Positions 1-7,416 are shown, counted from the first letter of the stretch. The stretch: DNA of 32,839 nt from Clostridia bacterium (GCA_030526115.1 JAUNDK010000026.1:1-32839); one strand, 5' to 3'. Program-made: numbers and translations. The notes: generated from the letters alone by a model not told the origin.

Positions 1-528
1 CCTGCAGCTGAGGTTACTTTCCGTTCTGACGCCGCTGCTGACGCAATTAAACTCATCAGTGAGAATGTTCCTGAATGTTTTGTGTGCGCAGGTACAGTTC
101 TCACACCTGAGCAGGCAGAAACAGCTGTCAAGGCAGGTGCAAAGGCAATTATCAGCCCCGGTACAAACCCGGCTGTTGTTGAGTGGTGCGTAAAGAATGA
201 TATTCCCGTATTCCCGGGATGTGCAACACCCACAGAAGTTGAAGCCTGTATGAGAATGGGGCTTACAACAGTAAAGCTCTTCCCTGCCGAAGTTGTCGGA
301 GGTGTCGGAATGCTTAAGGCTCTTTCAGGTCCTTACTCCCAGATTAAGTTTATGCCGACAGGCGGAGTAAAAATGAGTAACGCAGAAAGTTATCTCACCC
401 AGCCAAACTGCATTGCCGCAGGCGGAACATGGATTTGTCCTGTTGATGCAATAAATGATGGCAATTTCGAGCTTATCGAAAATAATGCCCACGAAGCCGC
501 TGAACTTGTGAAAAAACTTCGCGGATAA
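1..528 (+). CDS. eda: KDPG/KHG aldolase, 3' part (5' end outside window)
   Basis: Class I aldolase of the Eda family. It cleaves 2-keto-3-deoxy-6-phosphogluconate to pyruvate and glyceraldehyde 3-phosphate (some members also use 4-hydroxy-2-oxoglutarate), the last step of cytosolic hexuronate or Entner-Doudoroff catabolism. The reading frame is open from base 1: the first residues read PAAEVTFRSDAAADAI, which matches the EVTxRT region near residue 45 of the family. About 35-40 N-terminal residues are therefore missing, and the GTG at 82 is an internal codon rather than a start. Visible landmarks are the GAGTVL-like strand (here CAGTVLT), SPGTNP, the Schiff-base lysine in VKLFPAE, and the phosphate-binding PTGGV. 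The C-terminus is complete (175 residues here) and a terminator follows. Upstream partners, such as a KDG kinase, would lie outside the window. The family call is firm; the in vivo substrate is inferred. Confidence 0.93.
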   Translation, partial: PAAEVTFRSDAAADAIKLISENVPECFVCAGTVLTPEQAETAVKAGAKAIISPGTNPAVVEWCVKNDIPVFPGCATPTEVEACMRMGLTTVKLFPAEVVGGVGMLKALSGPYSQIKFMPTGGVKMSNAESYLTQPNCIAAGGTWICPVDAINDGNFELIENNAHEAAELVKKLRG

Positions 529-586
529 TTATTCAGTAGGTTTTCTATTCATTAGTAAAATCTATGTTAAATATATGCAAAAAATC

Positions 587-616
587 GGGGTAGTTGTTCA
601 AAACTACCCCTTTTTT
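587..616 (+). terminator. Rho-independent terminator of eda
   Basis: A perfect 9-bp stem (587-595 with 602-610, GGGGTAGTT/AACTACCCC) has a 6-nt loop and is followed directly by six T residues. It lies 58 bases after the eda stop codon and separates eda from padR. Confidence 0.92.
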
Positions 617-659
617 CAATAGTTTTTTAAAGTGTATAGAAAAATACTAAAATTAGCAC

Positions 660-688
660 TTGCAATTATGCACGATAAACACTATAAT
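660..688 (+). promoter_or_regulatory. SigmaA-type promoter of padR
   Basis: A -35 TTGCAA (660-665) and a -10 TATAAT (683-688) are separated by exactly 17 bp, so transcription should start near 695 with a leader of about 60 nt. The sequence 631-648 just upstream is an imperfect dyad (AGTGTAT/AAATACT) that could bind a repressor, but this is weak evidence. Confidence 0.8.
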
Positions 689-755
689 AAAGTAAAATTT
701 AGTTAAGGTTCACAATGAGCCGAAAAAAGAATAATTAAATAAAGGAGAAGTTATT

Positions 756-1106
756 ATGGGTATCAGAGACAACTTTAAAAAGGGTTCTGTCGAGATGCTT
801 CTTCTCACCCTGTTAAGGGAAGAGGATATGTACGGCTACCAGCTTTCCCAGGAAATCAAAGAAAGATCCGAAGGTATCATTACTATCCCAGAGGGGTCAA
901 TGTATCCGACTCTTTACAGACTTGAACAAAACGGATATGTTACCAGTTGCAAGAAAACTGTCGGTTCAAGACTCTCAAGAATCTACTATCACATTGAAGA
1001 AAAAGGTATTGAGAGACTTCAGACAATGTGGAGTGAATATCATGTTTTTAATGATGCACTCCTCAAGGTTCGCTCAATCAGCGACTCTGTTATTGAAAAG
1101 AATTAA
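756..1106 (+). CDS. PadR-family transcriptional regulator
   Basis: Short (116-residue) winged-helix regulator of the PadR family, PF03551. The N-terminal part reads KKGSVEMLLLTLLREEDMYGYQLSQEI, followed by the family hallmark GSMYPTLYRLEQNGYV, where helix 3 and the wing contact DNA. The wing carries RIYYHIEEKGIERL, the usual R-x-YY-x-x-T/E-x-x-G pattern. The C-terminal dimerisation helix is short, as in PadR-s2 proteins. The ATG at 756 is preceded by AAAGGAG at 741-747. The gene has its own promoter and terminator and so looks monocistronic. PadR genes often sit beside the membrane-protein or exporter gene they repress. Here no co-directional partner follows, and the convergent neighbour is an amino-acid ABC transporter, so the target cannot be told from context. 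Confidence 0.92.
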   Translation: MGIRDNFKKGSVEMLLLTLLREEDMYGYQLSQEIKERSEGIITIPEGSMYPTLYRLEQNGYVTSCKKTVGSRLSRIYYHIEEKGIERLQTMWSEYHVFNDALLKVRSISDSVIEKN

Positions 1107-1116
1107 AGCTTCTACG

Positions 1117-1147
1117 AAAAAGCGGACACCACACGGTGTCCGCTTTT
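1117..1147. terminator. Bidirectional terminator between padR and the amino-acid ABC operon
   Basis: A 10-bp GC-rich stem (1121-1130 with 1135-1144, AGCGGACACC/GGTGTCCGCT) has a 4-nt ACAC loop. It is flanked by AAAA on the left and TTT on the right, so a T-run follows the hairpin on each strand. It can stop both padR and the convergent transporter operon. Confidence 0.9.
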
Positions 1148-1152
1148 ACCTT

Positions 1153-1875
1153 TTATAATATCTTTGAAAGAAAGTCCTGAAGTCTTGGTGACTCCGGATT
1201 TGTGAAAATCTTCTCAGGTGGTCCCTGTTCTACAACACCGCCGCCATCCATAAAGATAACTCTGTCGGCTACTTCTCTTGCAAAGCCCATCTCGTGGGTT
1301 ACAACAACCATTGTCATTCCGTCTTCGGCAAGTTCTTTCATTACACTGAGAACCTCACCTACCATCTCGGGATCAAGAGCTGATGTAGGCTCATCAAACA
1401 ACATTACCTTCGGCTGCATAGCAAGGGCTCTTACAATGGCCACACGCTGCTTCTGACCGCCTGAAAGCTGGGCAGGATATGCATTCGCCTTATCTGCAAG
1501 ACCAACCCTTTCAAGCAGTCTCACGGCTGTTTCTTCAGCTTCATGCTTACTCATTCTGCCGAGCTTGACCGGAGCAAGAGTAATATTCTTGAGAACTGTT
1601 TTGTTATTAAAAAGATTGAAATGCTGGAATACCATTACCATTTCCTGTCTGATTTTATTGAGGTTGGCTTTTTTGGAAGTAACCTCTTCCCCATGGAAGA
1701 AAATCTGACCGGAAGTTGGTGTTTCAAGCATGTTGAGACAGCGAAGGAAAGTTGATTTACCGGAGCCTGATGGGCCGATAATAACTACTTTTTCTCCCTC
1801 TGCGATATGCTCATTTACATTATCGAGAACAAGGTTTGAGCCAAAGGCTTTTGTAAGATTTTTAACGCTGATCAC
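1153..1875 (-). CDS. Polar amino-acid ABC transporter, ATP-binding protein
   Basis: Cytoplasmic ATPase of the GlnQ/HisP family that drives uptake of a polar amino acid. The 240-residue length is typical. Walker [10 protein letters not shown] spans residues 34-42, the Q-loop is in MVFQHFNLF near 84, the ABC signature LSGGQ is at 137-141, Walker B plus D-loop [13 protein letters not shown] is at 157-169, and the switch histidine is in VVVTHEM. The start is GTG at 1873-1875. It overlaps the end of the permease gene by 14 bp, so the two are translationally linked, with GAGGAG inside the permease gene as the likely ribosome binding site. This is the last gene of a binding protein-permease-ATPase operon that ends at the bidirectional terminator. 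Substrate specificity (glutamine, cystine, arginine or other) cannot be assigned from sequence. Confidence 0.95.
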   Translation of the reverse strand: MISVKNLTKAFGSNLVLDNVNEHIAEGEKVVIIGPSGSGKSTFLRCLNMLETPTSGQIFFHGEEVTSKKANLNKIRQEMVMVFQHFNLFNNKTVLKNITLAPVKLGRMSKHEAEETAVRLLERVGLADKANAYPAQLSGGQKQRVAIVRALAMQPKVMLFDEPTSALDPEMVGEVLSVMKELAEDGMTMVVVTHEMGFAREVADRVIFMDGGGVVEQGPPEKIFTNPESPRLQDFLSKIL

Positions 1876-2581
1876 TTTTTCTCATTCTCCTCTCGATATT
1901 TGACATAATCCATGACAGGATAAGAACAACAGAAAGATAAATAGCCGCAATGGCAAAGAACGGTATAAGTGCCTGGAAGGTGTTGCCCTGAATGATGAGA
2001 GCTCCCTTTGTGAGGTCCTTAAGTCCGATTACGGTAACAATGGATGTTTCCTTAACAAGAGTAATCATTTCATTGCCGAGGGCCGGAATGGCGTTCTTGA
2101 AAGCCTGTGGGATAATAATGTTTTTCATTGTGGATGCATAGGAAAGACCGAGGGAACGTCCTCCCTCCATCTGTCCCTTATCTACAGCCATGATACCTGA
2201 ACGGAAAATCTCGGCGATGTATGCACCGGAGTTAATTCCGAAGGTAAGAATAGCGCAGATAATCATGTTCTTCTCAGTACTTCTTGCGCTTGCCCAGATT
2301 ACAAACCACATTATAAGCAGCTGAACCATACATGGTGTTCCTCTGATTACTGTGAGGTAAAACTGGCAGAGTATGTTAAAGAATCCGAGTACAGGATTCT
2401 TCTTGCCCTCTCCCTGCTGGTCATGGGCAGAACGAACGATGGAAATAGCGGCACCTAAAACAAGACCGATGAGAAGTGCGAATAAGGCTACAAGCATGGT
2501 AATTTTTAGGCCGTTTACAAAATACATGTAGTTATCATTGAGTACAAAGGTCTGATAAATGCCTGTTTTGAATTTCTCCAA
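1862..2581 (-). CDS. Polar amino-acid ABC transporter, permease
   Basis: Membrane subunit of the HisM/GlnP family (239 residues). The N-terminus enters a first membrane helix at about residues 23-50 ([20 protein letters not shown]). The EAA coupling-helix region reads [20 protein letters not shown], followed by [23 protein letters not shown], typical of this family. About five membrane segments are visible. The start is TTG at 2579-2581, supported by a near-perfect AAGGAGG eight bases upstream; the next in-frame ATG is about 18 codons in and lacks such a site. The gene lies 82 bp downstream of the binding-protein gene with a hairpin in the gap, and overlaps the ATPase gene. One permease gene implies a homodimer in the transporter. 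Confidence 0.94.
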   Translation of the reverse strand: MEKFKTGIYQTFVLNDNYMYFVNGLKITMLVALFALLIGLVLGAAISIVRSAHDQQGEGKKNPVLGFFNILCQFYLTVIRGTPCMVQLLIMWFVIWASARSTEKNMIICAILTFGINSGAYIAEIFRSGIMAVDKGQMEGGRSLGLSYASTMKNIIIPQAFKNAIPALGNEMITLVKETSIVTVIGLKDLTKGALIIQGNTFQALIPFFAIAAIYLSVVLILSWIMSNIERRMRKSDQR

Positions 2582-2615
2582 AATCTGTCCTCCTTTTTTC
2601 TATTCAATAAAATAA

Positions 2616-2643
2616 GGAAGCAGTCGGTTTTCAGACTGCTTCC
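2616..2643 (-). terminator. Attenuating hairpin between binding-protein and permease genes
   Basis: A perfect 10-bp stem (2616-2625 with 2634-2643, GGAAGCAGTC/GACTGCTTCC) has an 8-nt loop. On the minus strand it is followed by an interrupted T-rich tract (TTATTTTATT). Such hairpins after the binding-protein gene commonly stabilise its mRNA or partly terminate, giving more binding protein than membrane subunits. That role is inferred here. Confidence 0.75.
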
Positions 2644-2663
2644 CCAAATCAGTTCAGTAATAA

Positions 2664-3524
2664 TTACTTGATGTACTTATCAAGGATAGCCTGGATTGTG
2701 CCGTCAGCTGTGAGCTCGTCGAGAGCTGTGTTCATAGCCTTGAGAAGAGCCTCGTTATCCTTGGATACGCATGCAGCATAGTCCTCGAGAACATACTCTG
2801 TGTCGAGAATCTTAAGACCCTCGTTGGCCTCTACGAAGTTAAGAGCAGGCTGCTTATCGATAACAACGCAGTCAACCTTGTCATTTACGAGGGACTGAAC
2901 TGCTGTTGCACCGTTGTTGTAAGCAACTACGTGATCCTCGCCGAAATCGTCAGCGCAGTAGATGTGACCTGTTGTAGCCTCCTGAACACCGATGAGCTCT
3001 GCATTTGCGAGATCGTCAGCTGTTGCTATATCGGAGCCTTCCTTAACAATGATAACCTGAACACCTGTGGAATATGTAGATGTGAAGTTAACGTTCTGGA
3101 GTCTCTCCTCGTTAACTGTCATGCCTGCAAAACCGCAGTCTGCCTTGCCCTGCTGTACGGATGTAATGATGGAACCGAAGTCCATATCTACAACCTCGAG
3201 TGTGAGACCGAGCTTCTCAGCAACAGCGGTAGCGATCTCAACATCGATACCTGTTGGTGTCTCTCCGTCATAGAACTCGTATGGAGGGAAAGCAACGTTT
3301 GTAGCCATTGTAAGAACACCCTCAGCTACTGTTGTGAACTCTGCTGTCTCTGTAGCCTCTGCAGACTCCTCGGAGGACTCAGCCTCTGTGGATTCTTCGG
3401 AAGACTCTGCTACTGAAGATTCAGCTGCACTCTCGGAGCTGCTCTCTGTCTTAGAGTCGGAACATGCTGTGAAGCACATTGCGGACATAACAAGAACTAA
3501 AAGTAAAGCAATTACCTTTTTCAT
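2664..3524 (-). CDS. Polar amino-acid ABC transporter, substrate-binding lipoprotein
   Basis: Extracellular family-3 solute-binding protein (286 residues), anchored by lipid outside the membrane. The start used is ATG at 3522-3524, with AAAGGAAA 6-13 bases upstream. A TTG seven codons earlier is also in frame, but it would put the ribosome binding site inside the gene. Residues 1-20 form a lipoprotein signal peptide with lipobox F-T-A-C and lipidated Cys21. Residues of about 22-60 are a low-complexity Ser/Glu/Ala linker. The binding domain follows: MATNVAFPPYEFYD, the aspartate region GIDVEIATAVAEKLG, then DCGFAGMTVNEERLQNVNFT and the second lobe with VQEATTGH. The family is secure; the ligand is not determinable. 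First gene of the transporter operon. Confidence 0.95.
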   Translation of the reverse strand: MKKVIALLLVLVMSAMCFTACSDSKTESSSESAAESSVAESSEESTEAESSEESAEATETAEFTTVAEGVLTMATNVAFPPYEFYDGETPTGIDVEIATAVAEKLGLTLEVVDMDFGSIITSVQQGKADCGFAGMTVNEERLQNVNFTSTYSTGVQVIIVKEGSDIATADDLANAELIGVQEATTGHIYCADDFGEDHVVAYNNGATAVQSLVNDKVDCVVIDKQPALNFVEANEGLKILDTEYVLEDYAACVSKDNEALLKAMNTALDELTADGTIQAILDKYIK

Positions 3525-3575
3525 GATGATTTTCCTTTCTTTCAATTATGAATAATCATAATTATTTACTCACAC

Positions 3576-3604
3576 ATTATAGTTTGATACTAATAAAAAT
3601 GCAA
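3576..3604 (-). promoter_or_regulatory. Promoter of the amino-acid ABC transporter operon
   Basis: On the minus strand, -35 TTGCAT (3599-3604) and -10 TATAAT (3576-3581) are separated by 17 bp. Predicted transcription starts near 3569, leaving a leader of about 45 nt. That is too short for a T-box or other riboswitch, so any regulation would be by a DNA-binding protein. Confidence 0.8.
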
Positions 3605-3709
3605 TAGAGATGTATAACTAAAATTCATTTTTAACGTATTTTCGTGGTAATAACCAAAAAATATTTAACCAAAGTGAATAAATTACATAGTCAAAATGCA
3701 TATTATTCA

Positions 3710-4717
3710 TCATTTGTTTTCAATTTTACCAATCTTCTTCAGCTCTATGGAAATAGTACCGTCCGGGTTGTTTATGAACTCCATATACTCGGTGGAATCC
3801 GTAAATTCAGATGGAAAACTTATCTCAATTCCGGTATCTGTCTTTATTCTGTGTTTTGTTGCCTGGCGCTCGGCATAGGCTCTGTCGACCTGAACATTTT
3901 TCGGAAGCTTTGTTTCGTGAAGTTTCTCCTTGAGAGTATTCTTCATGCTGAGGTTATCCTCAAAGACCACCTCACTGACATCGTCAAGCTCAAAGTATTC
4001 ACCCTCTGCAGCACTTTCAAATATAAAATTTCTGGCTTTCTGCAATGCCTGAGTACTGTTTGCTCCGAATTCCTCGGCTACCGCCTTAACTGCCTTATCA
4101 ACAGCTTTTACAACTTCTCTTGAAGATGCCTCTGCCTCTACACTGAGAATATCATCACGAAGAACATAACAGCTCTTTCCGTTTCTTGTCTTCTTTTTGT
4201 CAAAAAACACAACTGAAAAGTCTGTCAGATTGACAAGTGCGTAGGAATCAGGCTTGGATGTTCCTGATGGAAGAATTGCCTTGTGCTTTATTATCTCAGT
4301 CTCGGGGCCCTCTGAGGCTGAAATAACATTATGTGTGAATGCTGTCTTGTGACTGAATATCATGAGTGCAACGGAGAGATTTTCCTTCTCTGTGTACTCT
4401 GCGACAAGTATATCACAGGGCTGTGGATCATCGGTTTCTCTGAGTTTATCGTAATAGTACTGTGCTATGGATGTGGAAAGAATCACAAGGTCCTGCTCTG
4501 TCTTTCCGCTCTCGGAATAAGCCTGTGCTATATCACGGAATGGACTGAGCTCCTGGAATTTTGCCTTTTTTCTGTCAGGGTCCTTCTCGATTTTCTCCAG
4601 CTGTTTATTTATAAATTCACCGTTTGCAGGCTGAACAAAATTCAGACATGCTGTGGACATTACCGAAATCTCGGATAACGGATCGAGAATGTGAAGTACT
4701 GCTTTGTTTAATATCAT
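3710..4717 (-). CDS. Nucleoid-associated protein, NdpA/YejK (NA37) family
   Basis: This 335-residue protein begins MILNKAVLHILDP, the characteristic start of the NA37/YejK nucleoid-associated family (PF04245), which binds double-stranded DNA in Proteobacteria. Its role in Firmicutes is little studied. Further family-like stretches are DILVAEYTEKENLSVALM, the central KHKAILPSGTSKPDSYALVN, and SFPSEFTDSTEYMEF near the C-terminus. ATG at 4715-4717 is chosen over an in-frame TTG at 4742-4744, because it gives the conserved N-terminus and follows a GGGG ribosome-binding-like tract. The protein is soluble with no signal peptide. It lies 13 bp after rqcP and is probably co-transcribed with it. HU, another nucleoid protein, is just upstream of rqcP, which fits a chromosome-associated role. 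No clear terminator follows. Confidence 0.8.
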   Translation of the reverse strand: MILNKAVLHILDPLSEISVMSTACLNFVQPANGEFINKQLEKIEKDPDRKKAKFQELSPFRDIAQAYSESGKTEQDLVILSTSIAQYYYDKLRETDDPQPCDILVAEYTEKENLSVALMIFSHKTAFTHNVISASEGPETEIIKHKAILPSGTSKPDSYALVNLTDFSVVFFDKKKTRNGKSCYVLRDDILSVEAEASSREVVKAVDKAVKAVAEEFGANSTQALQKARNFIFESAAEGEYFELDDVSEVVFEDNLSMKNTLKEKLHETKLPKNVQVDRAYAERQATKHRIKTDTGIEISFPSEFTDSTEYMEFINNPDGTISIELKKIGKIENK

Positions 4718-4730
4718 GAGCTGTACCCCG

Positions 4731-4979
4731 TCATGATTCCGCAATTATTTCATACATTGCCGGAGCATCCTCTTTTTTTGCGTATTCATTTACGGACACT
4801 ACCTTTGCCCTGATTCCCCTTGCTCCAAGCTGAAGGTCTATAACATCTCCCACCTTGACATCATAGGATGCTCTTGCCGGTTTTCCGTTTACAATTACCC
4901 TGCCTGCATCGCATGCTTCATTTGCAACGGTTCTGCGCTTAATTATTCTGGATACCTTAAGATATTTATCAAGTCTCAT
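4731..4979 (-). CDS. rqcP: RqcP/YabO-type S4-domain RNA-binding protein
   Basis: An 82-residue protein made almost entirely of one S4 domain: MRLDKYLKVSRIIKRRTVANEACDAG, then GRVIVNGKPARASYDVKVGDVI. This matches the YabO/Hsp15-like family. In Bacillus subtilis it is RqcP, which works with RqcH on the large ribosomal subunit during C-terminal alanine tailing of stalled nascent chains. Start ATG at 4979 is preceded by AAAGGAG seven bases upstream. The gene lies directly after the HU gene and its terminator, with no room for a separate promoter, so it probably depends on read-through. Its usual downstream partners yabP, yabQ and divIC are absent; a NdpA-like gene follows instead. Confidence 0.9.
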   Translation of the reverse strand: MRLDKYLKVSRIIKRRTVANEACDAGRVIVNGKPARASYDVKVGDVIDLQLGARGIRAKVVSVNEYAKKEDAPAMYEIIAES

Positions 4980-4997
4980 ATTTATACTCCTTTGCCT

Positions 4998-5025
4998 AAA
5001 AAGAAAGGCTCGGTAAAACCGAGCC
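4998..5025 (-). terminator. Terminator downstream of the HU gene
   Basis: An 8-bp stem (5007-5014 with 5018-5025, GGCTCGGT/ACCGAGCC) has a 3-nt loop. On the minus strand it is followed by TTTCTTTTT. It sits between the HU and rqcP genes. HU should be made in excess, so partial termination here would uncouple its dosage from rqcP. Confidence 0.87.
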
Positions 5026-5043
5026 CACGGATTATTACATTAA

Positions 5044-5319
5044 TCAGACGTTAACTGCGTCCTTGAGGGCCTTACCAGCCTTGAATGCAGGAGCCTTGGA
5101 AGCTGCAACTTCCTTCTTCTCGCCTGTTCTTGGGTATGTAACTGTACGAGCAGCTCTCTCACGAACCTCAAATGTACCGAAGCCAACGAGCTGAACCTTG
5201 TTACCATACATGAGCTCTTCTGTGATAGTATCGATAACTGCTGCAACTGCTGTTTCAGCATCCTTCTTTGTGAGATTTGCTCTCTCAGCTACTGCTGCGA
5301 TTAATTCTGTCTTATTCAT
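5044..5319 (-). CDS. hup: HU-family DNA-binding protein
   Basis: A 91-residue histone-like protein that bends and compacts DNA as a dimer. It begins [20 protein letters not shown] and carries the core [17 protein letters not shown], the DNA-binding arm [11 protein letters not shown], and the closing [13 protein letters not shown], all standard for bacterial HU. The start is ATG at 5317-5319 with GGAGG eight bases upstream. A longer in-frame extension to 5373 would add 18 residues not seen in HU and would place the ribosome binding site inside the gene. It has its own predicted extended -10 promoter and its own terminator, consistent with high, separate expression. In related clostridia hup commonly sits next to mazG and rqcP; here mazG is not present. 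Confidence 0.96.
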   Translation of the reverse strand: MNKTELIAAVAERANLTKKDAETAVAAVIDTITEELMYGNKVQLVGFGTFEVRERAARTVTYPRTGEKKEVAASKAPAFKAGKALKDAVNV

Positions 5320-5360
5320 TTGTATTTCCTCCAAATTTATATTATTTATCTTTTTATGCT

Positions 5361-5398
5361 TGATAGTGAGCATTGCGCATTATAGCACTCTACTATCA
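5361..5398 (-). promoter_or_regulatory. HU promoter (extended -10) within an inverted repeat
   Basis: On the minus strand a TATAAT (5379-5384) is preceded by TGC, forming an extended -10 (TGCTATAAT). No good -35 hexamer lies 16-18 bp upstream, as is common with extended -10 promoters. The arms TGATAGT (5361-5367) and ACTATCA (5392-5398) form an inverted repeat around it, with an extra GAG/CTC match inside. This may be an operator. Confidence 0.6.
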
Positions 5399-5506
5399 GC
5401 AATTATTTCTGTTTTGGAATATAACCGTAAAAACATACGTATAAGCTGTGATTCTTCGCTATACAATTATCGGTTAAATTACCCCTTTTACAGAAGCTTT
5501 TCTATT

Positions 5507-7324
5507 TTATCCTATCCAGCCTCTTTTTTCAAGTATTTTCGCAATTTTTTCTCCCTTTGGAAGCATGAGGATATCACTCTTTGGAATTGCCTTGAAAATA
5601 AGGAGTGTAATTGCATAAACCACAACGGCTGCCACTATTGCAGCAAGACATGTGATCTTAATGGATATTCCAAACATAGAGAGAACGTAATTAGTTCCCC
5701 ATGCCGCCGCACAGCATATCACACTGCATATTGCCGGTTTGATAAATGTAAGCTTCATACTGAATCTTACATGGGATACTCTGATGAGGGCAATTGTTTC
5801 TGCCACAGTCATAAACAGATAGCAGCAGAGAGTACCGGAACCTGCCCCCTGAATGTTGATAACAGGAATACCGCAAAGCACATAGTTTACCGCAATCTTG
5901 ATTGTAAGCGCGATAAACAGAAGTTTTACAGGAATATCGGCTCTTCCAACTGCCTGAAGCATTGAGCTGATAGGTGTGCTTATTGCTGAAAAAATAGCAC
6001 CAATACCAAGAATTACAAGAGTTCTGCCAACTATCTCAGACGCACCGGTTGAGCCATAGAGAAGTTCCGCTATGGGCTTTGCAAGGGCAGTAACTCCTAA
6101 ACCGGCAGGAATAGATACAAGAGATGTAAGTCTCATAATTGATTCTATACTGCTTTTTATTTCATTTTTATCTCCCCTTGCCCATGCTGATGTGAGGGCC
6201 GGTAATGCCGCAACACCAAAGGCTGTGGTGACTGTTGGAATGAGCATGAAAATTGTGAGACCGTTATTGTAACAACCGTACAGGAAATTCGGAACAGTTG
6301 AAATATCGACAAGATTCTCAGCCGGGATGAGGCCTTTATACATATTAAGAACCACATCACCGCTTTTTACCATAACATCACCGAGACGTCTTAAAAGGAA
6401 GCTGGTATCTACCAGACCGGCAAAGCTGGAAACAAGTGAACCTATGGCAATCGGAACTGCAATGGCAATGAGTTTTTTTGATACTGTTCTTCCGCTTTCG
6501 GCAGGTGGTGCACTCTCGTACATCTCAGGAGTAATACCGGAGCCCTTGACTTTGAAATAAGCCCATCCGAATACCCATGACAGGAAAGAACCTATTGTTA
6601 CACCAACAATGGCTGCCGCAGATGCAAACTGATAGGAAATGAGCACAGCATCGGAATCAGATACGGCTTTTCCGAGCAGCATTCCCGTATTCGCATACTC
6701 GGAGGCAAAATACTTTACAACGAATAATGCTCCTGCAAGACCGAAGATAAACTTGGAGAGCGCCTCGATTACTTCGGATATTGCTGTCGGCATCATATTG
6801 GATATACCTTCGTAATATCCTTTATATATAGATGCGAGACAGCAGAAGAATATGGATGGAGCGAGGCAGATTATGGAAAGCTTAGCTCCGGGGTTCTGAA
6901 CATAATTTGTATAAGCCCCTGCTCCGAGTATCATAATCAATGTTCCGATTGAACCTGTTATCAGGAATATCGGAAGCGAAACTCTTTTTACCTGTCTTAC
7001 CTGATTATAATTCCCGAGGGAATAACCCTCTGCTACCATTCTGGCGATAGCTATTGGGAAACCTGCTGTTGCAAGGCTGTAAAGCACAGCATAGAGATTA
7101 TATGCTGTACCAAAATATCCCATGCCGTTTTCTGAAATGATGTTTGCGAGAGGGATTTTAAACAGTGCGCCTATGGCTTTAACAATTGCCATACTCAGGG
7201 TGAGTATGATTGCACCCTGAAGAAAGCTCTGTTTAACTACCTTCTGAGCCACGGCACCTTTATTTACCGGTTCATGACTTACTTCATGATTTTTACCGGA
7301 CATGTGTTTTGGATTATATGACAT
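5507..7324 (-). CDS. SpoVB/MurJ-type lipid-linked polysaccharide flippase (MOP superfamily)
   Basis: A 605-residue polytopic membrane protein of the polysaccharide-biosynthesis/SpoVB branch of the MOP superfamily, which flips lipid-linked cell-wall or glycan precursors. A hydrophilic N-terminus of about 32 residues is followed by around 14 hydrophobic helices. Family-like stretches include FLQGAIILTLSMAIVKAIGALFKIPLANIISENGMGYFGTAYNLY (transmembrane helices 1-2), GFPIAIARMVAEG, SSMLQAVGRADIP and AGSGTLCCYLF. Start ATG at 7322-7324 has GAGGAAAG just upstream. It lies directly after a terminator, with no visible promoter of its own. In sporeformers SpoVB acts in cortex formation, but homologues occur in non-sporeformers and could serve vegetative wall or capsule synthesis. 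Which applies here is not decidable from this window. Confidence 0.88.
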   Translation of the reverse strand: MSYNPKHMSGKNHEVSHEPVNKGAVAQKVVKQSFLQGAIILTLSMAIVKAIGALFKIPLANIISENGMGYFGTAYNLYAVLYSLATAGFPIAIARMVAEGYSLGNYNQVRQVKRVSLPIFLITGSIGTLIMILGAGAYTNYVQNPGAKLSIICLAPSIFFCCLASIYKGYYEGISNMMPTAISEVIEALSKFIFGLAGALFVVKYFASEYANTGMLLGKAVSDSDAVLISYQFASAAAIVGVTIGSFLSWVFGWAYFKVKGSGITPEMYESAPPAESGRTVSKKLIAIAVPIAIGSLVSSFAGLVDTSFLLRRLGDVMVKSGDVVLNMYKGLIPAENLVDISTVPNFLYGCYNNGLTIFMLIPTVTTAFGVAALPALTSAWARGDKNEIKSSIESIMRLTSLVSIPAGLGVTALAKPIAELLYGSTGASEIVGRTLVILGIGAIFSAISTPISSMLQAVGRADIPVKLLFIALTIKIAVNYVLCGIPVINIQGAGSGTLCCYLFMTVAETIALIRVSHVRFSMKLTFIKPAICSVICCAAAWGTNYVLSMFGISIKITCLAAIVAAVVVYAITLLIFKAIPKSDILMLPKGEKIAKILEKRGWIG

Positions 7325-7342
7325 ATTCTTTCCTCATTTTAC

Positions 7343-7387
7343 AAAACAAAAAGGGGATTTGAAGGTTTTTGCACCTTCTTCCCCTTT
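7343..7387 (-). terminator. Terminator between the zinc-ribbon gene and the flippase gene
   Basis: Two stacked stems (7350-7356 with 7381-7387, AAAGGGG/CCCCTTT; and 7361-7366 with 7373-7378, GAAGGT/ACCTTC) are separated by a small internal loop. On the minus strand the outer stem runs into TTTTTGTTTTG. It follows the zinc-ribbon gene by about 30 bp. Confidence 0.85.
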
Positions 7388-7416
7388 AAGTCTTTTAATT
7401 TTTTGATGAATTTCCG

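Noticed and set aside
922-1158. 78-residue plus-strand frame overlapping padR
   Set aside because: Out of frame with a clear PadR gene and running through the terminator; no start signal.
3525-3545. Seven-codon upstream extension of the binding-protein gene from a TTG
   Set aside because: It includes the ribosome binding site of the downstream ATG and spoils the lipoprotein signal peptide.
3525-3575. Riboswitch or T-box ahead of the amino-acid transporter
   Set aside because: The leader from the predicted start is only about 45 nt and AT-rich, without stable structure.
5399-5506. Terminator after the flippase gene
   Set aside because: Only a short AT-rich dyad (around GGTTAAATTACC) is present, with no convincing stem plus T-run.
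5198-5965. 255-residue plus-strand open frame spanning the HU 5' end and the flippase 3' end
   Set aside because: It runs antisense through two recognised genes, contains no known motif, and has the Cys/His/Asn-rich composition of antisense translation.
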